This document shows, piece by piece, positions 1 to 8,820 of a stretch of DNA of 32,125 nucleotides (positions are counted from its first letter, which is position 1; every line of letters begins with the position of its first letter). Below the pieces are notes generated by a model, which did no database searches, had not been told where the DNA came from, and saw only the letters and a program-made list of their open reading frames with translations. The position numbers and the translations under genes are program-made. The stretch is from Spirochaetaceae bacterium (GTDB lineage Bacteria > Spirochaetota > Spirochaetia > Treponematales > Breznakiellaceae): NCBI GenBank assembly GCA_031256905.1, contig JAIRPY010000050.1, positions 1 through 32,125 of the forward strand, written 5' to 3'.

Positions 1-86
1 TGCGAATGAAGAAGGCGGGTAAGGCTTTTCGCGATCTTTTGCAAAACTTCCGCAGAAGCCTGCAAAACTTCCGCAAAAGCATATAG
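1..86 (+). CDS. Possible 3' end of a CDS entering the window (...MKKAGKAFRDLLQNFRRSLQNFRKSI*)
   Basis: Open frame from the window edge to TAG at 84-86; contains a 7-aa duplication (LQNFRRS/LQNFRKS). Too short to be certain it is coding. Confidence 0.3.
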   Translation, partial: RMKKAGKAFRDLLQNFRRSLQNFRKSI

Positions 87-170
87 TAGCCCCTTGAATC
101 AATATCCCCAAAACCGGCGCCTTAGACGCAATGTCGGCTGAATTGGTAAAAAATACTTTATATTGATGTA

Positions 171-199
171 TTGACATAAATAAATACATCTGAGATAAT
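171..199 (+). promoter_or_regulatory. Predicted sigma70-type promoter, TTGACA-N17-GATAAT, overlapping an inverted repeat
   Basis: TTGACA 171-176, 17-nt spacer, GATAAT 194-199. Inverted repeat GATGTATT (165-172) / AATACATC (183-190). Confidence 0.6.
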
Positions 200-318
200 T
201 TTGGAGAATAATAATTTAATAGCAATAATGTAAAGTAGGCATCGTATAATAAGATTATGTGCTTCGCCGCCTACGGTGAGTTTGGACTACGCTATACTTT
301 CCGTTTTTTAGAGAATTT

Positions 319-792
319 ATGAAAAGGATTCTTATAAAACTGCCTGCGATTTTTATACTTTTGGGAATATGGGTTCTCTCGTCCCAAAGGGTCCTTCCTC
401 AGCCCAAAGGAATTTTAGGGTTTGACAAGGTTCAGCATCTGCTTGCATACCTGGTTCTTACCCTTGCGTTTGGAGGATGGACTTCCCGGAAAAGCTGGAA
501 AACCCGGACTCTGCTTACTGCTCTGGGGGTTATGGGGGCGGCATCGGTTTATGGCGCGGTCGATGAGGCCCATCAGTTTTTTGTGCCGGGCCGGGACTGC
601 AATGTTTGGGACTGGCTGGCGGATACCCTCGGCGGAGTAGTCGGATCTGCGATGCTGGTCCTGGCGAATCGGCGACTACTCGTGAAGTCTGAGCCATTGG
701 GAAAGCTCTTTGAGGTGACTGCCGATAAATACCGCTCCGTACCCGGTAACAATACACCCAATGGTCAGCCCCACGGGAAGCAGAAAGGATGA
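319..792 (+). CDS. VanZ-like family membrane protein
   Basis: 157 aa; multiple TM segments and VanZ-like pattern (DKVQHLLAYLVLT...VDEAHQFFVPGRDCNVWDWLADTLGG). Confidence 0.8.
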   Translation: MKRILIKLPAIFILLGIWVLSSQRVLPQPKGILGFDKVQHLLAYLVLTLAFGGWTSRKSWKTRTLLTALGVMGAASVYGAVDEAHQFFVPGRDCNVWDWLADTLGGVVGSAMLVLANRRLLVKSEPLGKLFEVTADKYRSVPGNNTPNGQPHGKQKG

Positions 793-1149
793 ACCCTGGG
801 ATGCCGCAATTTTAATAAAGTCAAAGCCGAAAAATACCGTGGACAGCGAGAATAAAATAACACAGCCGGTGATCACCCAACTGCGGAACGAAACTCCCCG
901 AGTCGGTTCCCCCTCTCCGCAATAACCTTCTTCTGCGTAGATTTTTTCCATGATAGGACCTTCAAAATTCGGGGATTCCGGGAAAAAATCGGTTTCCCGA
1001 CTGCGGCGGAGCTGTTCCAGAAGCCGCAATTCCTCGGCGCAACGTCGGCAGAAAAGAATGTGCAGTTCCACCTGGAGCCTGAACCCAAGAGAAAGGGGTT
1101 TTTCTCCCAAAGCGTCGTACACTTTGTCCATCATACTGCGGCAATTCAT
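676..1149 (-). CDS. Anti-sigma factor with a zinc-binding zf-HC2/ZAS-type domain
   Basis: HILFCRRC (HxxxCxxC) motif, central and C-terminal TM segments, ATGA overlap with the upstream ECF sigma gene. Confidence 0.75.
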   Translation of the reverse strand: MNCRSMMDKVYDALGEKPLSLGFRLQVELHILFCRRCAEELRLLEQLRRSRETDFFPESPNFEGPIMEKIYAEEGYCGEGEPTRGVSFRSWVITGCVILFSLSTVFFGFDFIKIAASQGSSFLLPVGLTIGCIVTGYGAVFIGSHLKELSQWLRLHE

Positions 1150-1706
1150 GCAAGGCCTCCCTCAGCAAGATCTTCTAGTTTTTCTCGAAGCAGTTTTTTT
1201 GCCCGAAAAACATGGGATTTAATAGTATTCACCGGATAGCCGGTAATAGCTTCAATTTCCTGATAGGATCTATCATAAAAGAAAAAAAGGTCCACGCATA
1301 TCCGGTACCGGTCCGGCAGACCCCGGACCGCTACCCCTACCGCTTCCCGCAGAGCCGCGCGCAAAAGAAGCCGTTCCGGGGTATCCCCGTCCTGCACTGT
1401 TTCGTCTTCTGCGAAACTCAGGTATTCTTTTCTGCGGTTTACGCTGTTTACTGCGGTATTGTAAGCGATTGTGTAGAGCCATGTGGAAAATCGGGACCGC
1501 CCCTCAAATCGGGGGAGGTTGCGGTACACTTTCAGGAACACTTCCTGCGTAAAGTCCGAAGCATCTTCAGAATTATGGAAGAAACTCATACCCATCCCAT
1601 ATACAATTTTTTGATACCGGTTCACGAGGAGCCGGAACAATTCTTTGTGTCCCGAGACGACCTCTGCGACGATCATCAGATCGTCATAATCGTCTCCCCT
1701 ATTCAT
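1146..1706 (-). CDS. ECF-type RNA polymerase sigma factor
   Basis: Region 2 (DASDFTQEVFLKVYRNLPRFEGRSRFSTWLYTIAYNTAVNSVNRRK) and region 4 (RSYQEIEAITGYPVNTIKSHVFRAKKLLREKL). Confidence 0.92.
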   Translation of the reverse strand: MNRGDDYDDLMIVAEVVSGHKELFRLLVNRYQKIVYGMGMSFFHNSEDASDFTQEVFLKVYRNLPRFEGRSRFSTWLYTIAYNTAVNSVNRRKEYLSFAEDETVQDGDTPERLLLRAALREAVGVAVRGLPDRYRICVDLFFFYDRSYQEIEAITGYPVNTIKSHVFRAKKLLREKLEDLAEGGLA

Positions 1707-2044
1707 GAACCTCGGTCGCCCCGCTTTATCCCGTAAAAGGCCAAAAGGCCGATTCCCATAGCCAGCGGGATGATCCCGCCTAAGAGTCCAAAGCCGGCTC
1801 CTACGGCCAGGGCGAGAAAGATGGTCAGCCCGGCGCCCACACTGACGAGTAACAATCCCGCCAGCAGACTAAAAGTCATAAGATCAAACCGAGGTTTCGT
1901 ATATTGCCCCGCCTGAATAAGCAGAGTTTTACGCCGATGATCCCAGAGGAGGTAAAAAAACACCACCACCGATCCCATCAGGATGCCCAGATTAGGAATA
2001 ATCGCAATAATGACCTGAGCGGCCGTCGAATGTTGTTGCTCCAA
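1703..2044 (-). CDS. Small membrane protein, first gene of the sigma/anti-sigma operon
   Basis: 113 aa with several hydrophobic helices; 4-nt overlap with the sigma gene. Confidence 0.7.
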   Translation of the reverse strand: MEQQHSTAAQVIIAIIPNLGILMGSVVVFFYLLWDHRRKTLLIQAGQYTKPRFDLMTFSLLAGLLLVSVGAGLTIFLALAVGAGFGLLGGIIPLAMGIGLLAFYGIKRGDRGS

Positions 2045-2146
2045 TCGGAAGCTCCTTGTTTTCAGTATAGCCCAAAGCTTGTTCCTTTGCCAGTCTCCTG
2101 CTGAATTTAGAAAAAGACAGACGGGGAAAATATTGCGATTTCTTGT

Positions 2147-3001
2147 TTGAAAGAGTATGCTGAAAGTATGACCTTATCTGAGCGAAATAGTATCTTCAAA
2201 GCCGGACTTCTTTTGCCGGTGTTTGCCCTGATTGGCGTGGGGGTTACGTCCTTTTTAATAATTCCTACGTATCCGTCGGTGGCTGACGAAGCGGTACGGC
2301 GGTCTTCCGGGCTGATTCAGAGTCTGATTGCCCGGTTTTTCAAGCCGAATCCCTATGTGCCGTTTATATCGATAGCTTGCGCTGTTCTTTATGCTTTTGC
2401 CGCGTTGGTTATTATTTATCGTTATTTTGAAAAAACCCAATCTCCTGAAATTCTCTACATCGCTTTTTTCGTGATTTCCTTTGCTCTGGAAGCCACTCGA
2501 ATTATGGCGCCTCTGAAACTGAAATATGAACTGCCCAGCGTATATCTCATTATGGCGTCCCGGGCCCTTATTTTCGGGCGTTATTTCGGTATTTTCTCGC
2601 TTTTTGCCGCCAGCGTATATGCCGCGGGACTTGATATACAGCAACAACGGTACATTGTTTTTGTTATTGTTCTGCTTACTCTGGTGCTTACCTTAGGCGT
2701 GCCTATCGACGGTCTTGTCTGGGATTCCAGTCTTTGTATGATAAGCGGTTATACGACGATGTTTACCATTGTGGAAGCAGGTTTTGTGTTGATAACTCTC
2801 GCGGGTTTTTTTATTTCCGCGTATTCCCGAGGAGTTAAAGAATATATTTTTATCGGTCTTGGGGCGTTTTTAGTTATCCTGGGACGGGATATTTTGTTCA
2901 GCGCGGATACATGGATAACGCCTTTTCCGGCCCTGCTGATTCTTGCTGTGGGGACGTGGTTTATCTGTACCCGTCTGCATCAAGTATATCTTTGGTTTTA
3001 G
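2147..3001 (+). CDS. Polytopic membrane protein, unknown function (start may be ATG at 2168)
   Basis: 284 aa, about 7-8 hydrophobic segments; ends immediately before ispH. Confidence 0.7.
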   Translation: MKEYAESMTLSERNSIFKAGLLLPVFALIGVGVTSFLIIPTYPSVADEAVRRSSGLIQSLIARFFKPNPYVPFISIACAVLYAFAALVIIYRYFEKTQSPEILYIAFFVISFALEATRIMAPLKLKYELPSVYLIMASRALIFGRYFGIFSLFAASVYAAGLDIQQQRYIVFVIVLLTLVLTLGVPIDGLVWDSSLCMISGYTTMFTIVEAGFVLITLAGFFISAYSRGVKEYIFIGLGAFLVILGRDILFSADTWITPFPALLILAVGTWFICTRLHQVYLWF

Positions 3002-3003
3002 CT

Positions 3004-3885
3004 ATGCAGGTAATAAGAGCTTCGGTGTTGGGTTTCTGCATGGGAGTGCGCCGAGCAGTAGAACTGGCCTATCGGGAAGCCGGCGGCGGCGGAAAAATTT
3101 ATACCCTCGGTTCGCTTATTCATAATCCTTATGTGTCCGTTTCTTTAAGGAATCAGGGAATAGGGATTCTGAAGGAAGAGGAGCTTCCCCCGGATTTACA
3201 AGGCGCGACGGTTATTATTCGCGCGCATGGAATTACGCCGGCTTTGGAAGGCGCCTTAGTCCGCCGGGGGGCCCGGTTGGCGGATGCTACGTGTCCTAAA
3301 GTTAAGTCCGGGCAGATGAAAGCTCGGGCCCTTACCGAAGGGGGGTATCGCATCTTCTTAGCCGGAGAAGCCCAGCATGGCGAAGTTATCGGCCTCTGCG
3401 GGTATGCGCCGGACTGTCTTGTGGTTGGGAATCCATGGGAAGCGAAAGCTCAGGCAGAAAAACTTTCTTCTCAAGGCAGGAAAGTGAAAACCGCTCTGCT
3501 GGGGCAGACCACGATTTCCTCTGAAGAATATCAAAGCATCGCCGCAGAGATTCAAAGGTATTTTCCTGATTTAGAGATAATCGATACGATCTGCCAAGCT
3601 ACCAAAGAAAGACAGAGGGCCCTTACAAGGCTCTGCGATGCGGCAGATGCTGTAGTAATAGTCGGCGGGAAAGAATCGGCAAACACCCGGCGGCTTCTTG
3701 CGATTGCTCAAGCGCGCAGTAAACCTGCTTGGCTTGTGGAATCTGTCGGCGATATTCCTGCGGATATCGATGCATACTCGACAGTAGGACTGTCCGCAGG
3801 AGCATCAACGCCGGATAATTTAATTACCCTAATCGAAAGGGCCTTAATAAGCCATTGCGAGCGTCCTGTCGGCGATACGGGATAA
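3004..3885 (+). CDS. ispH: 4-hydroxy-3-methylbut-2-enyl diphosphate reductase (IspH/LytB)
   Basis: SVLGFCMGVRRAVELA, GSLIHNP, IIRAHG, DATCPKV, IDTICQATKERQ. Start reassigned from 2911 to ATG 3004, which removes the overlap with the upstream gene. Confidence 0.95.
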   Translation: MQVIRASVLGFCMGVRRAVELAYREAGGGGKIYTLGSLIHNPYVSVSLRNQGIGILKEEELPPDLQGATVIIRAHGITPALEGALVRRGARLADATCPKVKSGQMKARALTEGGYRIFLAGEAQHGEVIGLCGYAPDCLVVGNPWEAKAQAEKLSSQGRKVKTALLGQTTISSEEYQSIAAEIQRYFPDLEIIDTICQATKERQRALTRLCDAADAVVIVGGKESANTRRLLAIAQARSKPAWLVESVGDIPADIDAYSTVGLSAGASTPDNLITLIERALISHCERPVGDTG

Positions 3886-4545
3886 TACTCTCGTGTCATG
3901 AGAAACCAGCAGTATTGCGGTATGATAAATTTCCCGTATCTGCTGAAGCAAACGTAATACTTCTGATTCGCTTCGCATATCCAGCGCGGTAGTCGGTTCG
4001 TCAGCTATGAGAAGGGCAGGATGATGCACAAGAGCCATGGCGATTATTACCCGCTGGCCCATACCTCCGGACAGCTCAAAAGGATACATACGCAAAATAT
4101 TTCGCGGCTTATTAAATAACACTTTATCAAGCATATCTTCTGCCATTGCCAGACATTCCTGTTTTGATGTTTTCGGATTATGACTGCGGATTGTTTCGAT
4201 GAACTGACTGCCGATAGTCCAAGAATGATTGAGAGCCTGCACAGGATTCTGAAAAATCAGAGATATTGTTTTTCCCCGTAGTTTTTGCCATTCCTTTTCG
4301 GAAAGACGCAGTAAATCTAACGAAGTTCCCGATTGGGGTGAAAATGTTATCTCCCCGGAATGAACAAATCCCGGATATTCCAGCATACCTAAAAGAGCGG
4401 TACAAAGCACTGTTTTACCGCATCCGGAGGGACCTATAACCGCTAAAATCTCATTTTGTTCTAAATATAAAAACAGTTCTTTTACCGGTTCGATATACCC
4501 TTCGGAAACCGGAAACCGGATGCTCAGATTCGCTACTTTCAGCAT
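3844..4545 (-). CDS. ABC transporter ATP-binding protein, NikD/DppD type
   Basis: Walker A GPSGCGKT, signature LSGGMGQR, Walker B LLIADEPT, H-loop SHD. Start reassigned to internal ATG (4545) preceded by AAGGA. C-terminus appears short. Confidence 0.88.
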   Translation of the reverse strand: MLKVANLSIRFPVSEGYIEPVKELFLYLEQNEILAVIGPSGCGKTVLCTALLGMLEYPGFVHSGEITFSPQSGTSLDLLRLSEKEWQKLRGKTISLIFQNPVQALNHSWTIGSQFIETIRSHNPKTSKQECLAMAEDMLDKVLFNKPRNILRMYPFELSGGMGQRVIIAMALVHHPALLIADEPTTALDMRSESEVLRLLQQIREIYHTAILLVSHDTRVLSRIADRTLAMAY

Positions 4546-4555
4546 GAAACGTTCC

Positions 4556-5440
4556 TTAAAACGGATTATGGCATCGCGCCCAATGCCCGGCGCCGATGAT
4601 AATCTCTGCCGGTTCATCTTTGCACAGCGATACTGCCTGCGGACACTGAAGCCGAAATGCGCATCCTCTGTCGGCTATACCGAAATTTGTTCCGGTTTTT
4701 ACGTTTTTTTTCTCCGGCTCGAATATATGTTCAAAAAGAGAACGAGTGTACGGATGCACAGCGGAATGGATGTTTTTAGAATCAAGACGCTCAACAATAC
4801 TGCCGGCAAACAGGACGTACAATCGCCGGCTTATCCGCGTACAAAGTGCAAGATCATGGGATATAAAAAGAATCCCAAAAGGACGATGCTCGCCTATAGC
4901 AATAAGTAAACGCAGAATATGTTCCTGCGTATCCGTATCAAGCCCGGATAGAGGTTCATCGCACAAAAGGTAATCAGGATTCACCGCTAAGGCCCGGGCT
5001 ATCGCAACGCGCTGACGCTGTCCTCCTGAAATTTCATGAGGATACCTGCGGGATATATCAAACCGTAAATCAACGGATTCAAGAAGCTCCTGAATCCGTT
5101 CAGATTTTTTCATTCTTGAAATATAATTATCAAGAGGTTCTTTTAATATATTATAAACCGTCATTCGAGGATCGAGAGAACCGTTTGAATCTTGAAAAAT
5201 AATTTGCACCTGTTTCCAAAATTTTTTTACATTTAAATGAGATACTGAAGTTTCTCCGTCAAGCGTTATCGTACCGGCGTCGGGCGGGATCAAACGGCAT
5301 ATCATTCGGGCAAGCGTAGATTTCCCCGAACCGGTTTCGCCGACCAAGCCGACAGTTTCGCCTTGTTCTATCGCTATACTGACGTTCTTCACCGCTTTAG
5401 TTTCTCTGTATGTTTTCCAAAGTTCTTTTCCTAAAAGCAT
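4556..5440 (-). CDS. ABC transporter ATP-binding protein, NikE/DppF type
   Basis: Walker A GETGSGKS, ISGGQRQR, LLCDEPLSGLD; C-terminal oligo_HPY-like Cys motif (RGCAFRLQCPQAVSLC...ARCHNPF). Confidence 0.9.
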   Translation of the reverse strand: MLLGKELWKTYRETKAVKNVSIAIEQGETVGLVGETGSGKSTLARMICRLIPPDAGTITLDGETSVSHLNVKKFWKQVQIIFQDSNGSLDPRMTVYNILKEPLDNYISRMKKSERIQELLESVDLRFDISRRYPHEISGGQRQRVAIARALAVNPDYLLCDEPLSGLDTDTQEHILRLLIAIGEHRPFGILFISHDLALCTRISRRLYVLFAGSIVERLDSKNIHSAVHPYTRSLFEHIFEPEKKNVKTGTNFGIADRGCAFRLQCPQAVSLCKDEPAEIIIGAGHWARCHNPF

Positions 5441-6300
5441 GATCTCGTTCCTTTTCGCGCGGTTTTGCGGATTCCCAGATGGCTTATCCGAGGATTAAGC
5501 GCGTCCTGCAAAGCTTCGCCGATACATTGAAAACAAGTTGTTGCAAGTATGACGCCGGCGATAGTAATTATAAGCATCCAGGGATTTACCTGCATATACG
5601 CCCTCGCTTCGGTCAGAATCGCGCCCCATTCCGGGTACGGCGGTTTCACGCCAAACCCGATGAAAGACAGCGAAGATATGCTGATAATAATCGATGAAAT
5701 ATTAAGCGTACCGAAAATAAGCATATTAGGAAGAATATGCGGCAAAATGTGAATCCGCATAATTTTAAAACTGCCGCTACCGGAAACGCGAGCGGCAGTG
5801 ACAAATTCTTTTTCCCGCAGAGTTTGGGTCATGCTTCTAACAATTCTGGCAGGTTCAACCCAATACACCAAAATCATAGCGATCATTAAATTTTTTAGTC
5901 CTGCTCCCAAAAGCGGCGCAATTACCAAAGCAAGAATAATACTTGGGAACGCAAGCAGTATATCTATTATCATTACAGTAATATTATCCGCCGGGCCTCC
6001 AGAGTAGCCTGCGGTAAGGCCAATTAAAATTCCTAAAAACAGAACTGCTGTTTCAACAATCAAGGCTGATCCTAAAGTAGTTTTACATCCGGCGATAAAT
6101 CGGGATAAAATACATCGGCCCAAATCATCAGTGCCGAAAGGATACTCTTTGCTTGGCGGCGCAAGAATGTGCGATATATTGATTTTTAGGGGATCATGCG
6201 GCGTCAGCGCGGGACTAAACAGAATAAGCAATATAAAACATAATGCTATGACGCTTCCGATTATAAATAAAGGATTATGAATTAATTTTTTTAACACCAT
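5431..6300 (-). CDS. ABC transporter permease, NikC/DppC type
   Basis: FGTDDLGRCILSRFIAG and EAA-loop-like EFVTAARVSGSGSFKIMRIHILPHILPN. Confidence 0.9.
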   Translation of the reverse strand: MVLKKLIHNPLFIIGSVIALCFILLILFSPALTPHDPLKINISHILAPPSKEYPFGTDDLGRCILSRFIAGCKTTLGSALIVETAVLFLGILIGLTAGYSGGPADNITVMIIDILLAFPSIILALVIAPLLGAGLKNLMIAMILVYWVEPARIVRSMTQTLREKEFVTAARVSGSGSFKIMRIHILPHILPNMLIFGTLNISSIIISISSLSFIGFGVKPPYPEWGAILTEARAYMQVNPWMLIITIAGVILATTCFQCIGEALQDALNPRISHLGIRKTARKGTRSCF

Positions 6301-7219
6301 TTCTGCTCGCAGGATAAAGCGCGCCGCACATCAAATCAGATGCAAGATTAAGGCCTGCAAAAAGAAACGCAAACAGCAGTACGCATCCCTGCACGACGGC
6401 GTAATCTCTCCGCATAACTGCATCGATAAAATATTTACCTACTCCGGGATAGCTGAACACTTTTTCTACTACCGCCGAACCCCCCAGCATTAAGGCCAAA
6501 CTCATACCTAATGAAGTAACAATCGGTATGAGGGCATTTTTCGCCGCGGATCGCACAAGTCCCGACAGTTTTACTCCCCTTGCTCGGGCGCATCGGATAT
6601 ATTCTTTAGCAAATTCTTCCAGAAATGCTCCTCGGATGAAGCGCGTATAATACGCAATAGAACCTATAGCTATCGTTAGACCGGGAAGAATACGATGCGC
6701 CGGCGTTCCCGCTCCGAAAGAAGGGAGCCATTTGAGATGAACACTGAAAAACAGTATCAAGATCAGTCCTAAACAAAAAGAAGGAATCGACATCATCACA
6801 ATTATAAACAACCGCAGAAATCCGTCTAAAAATCTGCTTTGATATATTGCGCAAAGAATCCCTAGGGGAAATGCAAATACCGGTATCGACAGGATCACCG
6901 GGAAAGCAAGCGTAACAGTCCTGCGGAAATGCAGAATCAGTTCCCTGAGTACCGGTTCTCCGGTCTGAAGCGAAATCCCCAGATCAAGCCGCAATACATC
7001 CCTAAGCCACAGCAAATACTGTATCGGAATTGGACGGTTAAGTCCCAGTTCTTCCCGTATCGATGCTAATCTTTCTTTAGATAAATCCAGGCCTAAATCC
7101 TGTAAATGGATATAAGCGGCGTCTCCGGGGGCAATCCGTATCAAGAAAAACACTAATACTGTCACGCCGAAAAATACCGCAACACATTGCGATAGTCTTT
7201 GTATCATGTAATTTTTCAT
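6275..7219 (-). CDS. ABC transporter permease, NikB/DppB type
   Basis: Typical N-terminus (QRLSQCVAVFFGVTVLVFFLIRIAPGD) and EYIRCARARGVKLSGLVRSAAKNALIPIVTSLG. Confidence 0.9.
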   Translation of the reverse strand: MKNYMIQRLSQCVAVFFGVTVLVFFLIRIAPGDAAYIHLQDLGLDLSKERLASIREELGLNRPIPIQYLLWLRDVLRLDLGISLQTGEPVLRELILHFRRTVTLAFPVILSIPVFAFPLGILCAIYQSRFLDGFLRLFIIVMMSIPSFCLGLILILFFSVHLKWLPSFGAGTPAHRILPGLTIAIGSIAYYTRFIRGAFLEEFAKEYIRCARARGVKLSGLVRSAAKNALIPIVTSLGMSLALMLGGSAVVEKVFSYPGVGKYFIDAVMRRDYAVVQGCVLLFAFLFAGLNLASDLMCGALYPASRNGVKKINS

Positions 7220-7226
7220 TTTTTAT

Positions 7227-7261
7227 AAAAACAAAAAACCCTTCATGAGTTTTTCGTTTTT
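7227..7261 (-). promoter_or_regulatory. 13-bp RNA hairpin between substrate-binding protein and permease genes
   Basis: mRNA sense: AAAAACGAAAAAC / GTTTTTTGTTTTT with one G-U pair and a 9-nt loop. Confidence 0.5.
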
Positions 7262-7272
7262 GTTTCCTTTTT

Positions 7273-8820
7273 TTATTCGATAACCGCGTCTTTTAAGGCT
7301 CTATTGATATGCCAGCATCCGGAAGAAATATCAAAATTTTTAATATTACTCTTTGCGAGACGAACACTGTTTCTGTGGTATACCACGAGGGTCGGAGCGT
7401 TGTCGATAATCTCTTTCTGAATCTTCCAGTGCAGTTCTCGGCGTTTTTCAGCATCCATCGTTACCGACAATTCATTGATCAGGCTGTCCAGAACAGGAGA
7501 AGTATAGAGATGATAATAACTTTCAGAATGCCAATATCCCCGGCGGTAATTGAAGGACGGATCATCTGTGGGAATGAAGGACTGACCAGTCATGATCATA
7601 TCATAATTTTTGTTTTCTTGAAGATCATCCATTGCCGCGCTTTCCACAGGATTAAGGTCGAGGACTATTCCGGCGGCTTTAAGTCCGTCCTGCATGGCTT
7701 GCGCGAGAAGGGCGTCTTCGGAGTTTGCGGCGTTATAGGTCAGAGTGACCGCTAGACGTTGTCCATTTTTTACTCTGACGCCGTCGTTTCCGGGAATCCA
7801 TCCATTTTGGTCTAAGAGGGTTTTAGCGCGGTTTATATCATAAATCGGATTTTTCGCCTGGGGATTCACCAGATCGCCGTACGCGGGAGAAAAAAATCCC
7901 GATGGCGGAGACGCCAGACCGGGGAGCAGATTGGTAACGATACTCTGCAAATCCAAAGCGTGACTTATCGCTTGTCTGACAGCAATACTGTCGAGAGGAG
8001 CGCGGTTTATATTGTAGAAAATCACCTCTGATGTATTTTGTATTTTTTTGATAATTTGAAACCGCCTGTCTCCTGCGAGACGTTTAACCGCGGGCAGGGA
8101 CTGATAGCCGCTCATCATATCGATTTCGCCGGATTCCAGCGCGGAAGCTCTGGCTTGGGGATCGGTGATGACCTTGAACGTAATTTTTCTGATATTTGGC
8201 TTGCCTCCCCAAAAATCGTCGTTGGCTTCAAACACAAACTCTGCGTCCCGTTCCCATCTTACTAGTTTGTACGGTCCCGATCCTATGGCTTTTGAAATGC
8301 CGCCGTCCGGCAGAATTACTTTCGGACTTACCATGCTCATCATAGTCCGGGCTAAATTGGAACTGAGATTGTACGTTGGCTGTTTCATGTGAAATATCAA
8401 AGTGTACTCATTGGGCGTCTCGATACGATCTGTGTCGCTTAGTCCCGGGTATCCATCGAGGCGTTTAAAGTTCGCCAGCGCGGCTTGAGCGTTCCAGGGT
8501 TCTCCGTCGTGAAATATCACATTTTTCCGTAGAAAAAACGTCCATGTGAGTCCGTCCCGGCTCATCTCCCAAGATTCCGCAAGCCCCGGCGACTGCTTGA
8601 AATTTGAATCCATCTCAACTAAGCCGTTGTACACGAGGATTTGAGCGTCGTCCAGCATCCCATTAGCGGGATCGATGTTTTGCAAATCAAACTGATCCCC
8701 GATGATCAATTCCTGAACCCGAGAAACGTTTCTCGACGCATCGCTGTTTTGCCTGCGGGGGCTTCCATAGCACAATACCGTCACAGACAGCGCAGTCATA
8801 AGCAATATCGCTTTTTTCAT
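7273..8820 (-). CDS. ABC transporter substrate-binding protein, family 5 (nickel/peptide type), probable lipoprotein
   Basis: Signal peptide with possible spirochaetal lipobox (SVTVLC); SBP_bac_5 patterns (LAESWEMSRDGLTWTFFLRKNVIFHDGEPWNAQ; GSGPYKLVRWERD). Confidence 0.9.
   Translation of the reverse strand: MKKAILLMTALSVTVLCYGSPRRQNSDASRNVSRVQELIIGDQFDLQNIDPANGMLDDAQILVYNGLVEMDSNFKQSPGLAESWEMSRDGLTWTFFLRKNVIFHDGEPWNAQAALANFKRLDGYPGLSDTDRIETPNEYTLIFHMKQPTYNLSSNLARTMMSMVSPKVILPDGGISKAIGSGPYKLVRWERDAEFVFEANDDFWGGKPNIRKITFKVITDPQARASALESGEIDMMSGYQSLPAVKRLAGDRRFQIIKKIQNTSEVIFYNINRAPLDSIAVRQAISHALDLQSIVTNLLPGLASPPSGFFSPAYGDLVNPQAKNPIYDINRAKTLLDQNGWIPGNDGVRVKNGQRLAVTLTYNAANSEDALLAQAMQDGLKAAGIVLDLNPVESAAMDDLQENKNYDMIMTGQSFIPTDDPSFNYRRGYWHSESYYHLYTSPVLDSLINELSVTMDAEKRRELHWKIQKEIIDNAPTLVVYHRNSVRLAKSNIKNFDISSGCWHINRALKDAVIE

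Noticed and set aside
1212-1736. 174-aa plus-strand ORF opposite the ECF sigma gene
   Set aside because: Antisense shadow of a well-supported conserved CDS; no domain pattern.
2045-2146. ECF-type autoregulatory promoter (GGAAC...) upstream of the membrane protein/sigma operon on the minus strand
   Set aside because: GGAAC is present but no convincing CGTC-like -10 at proper spacing; TATACT exists without a good -35.
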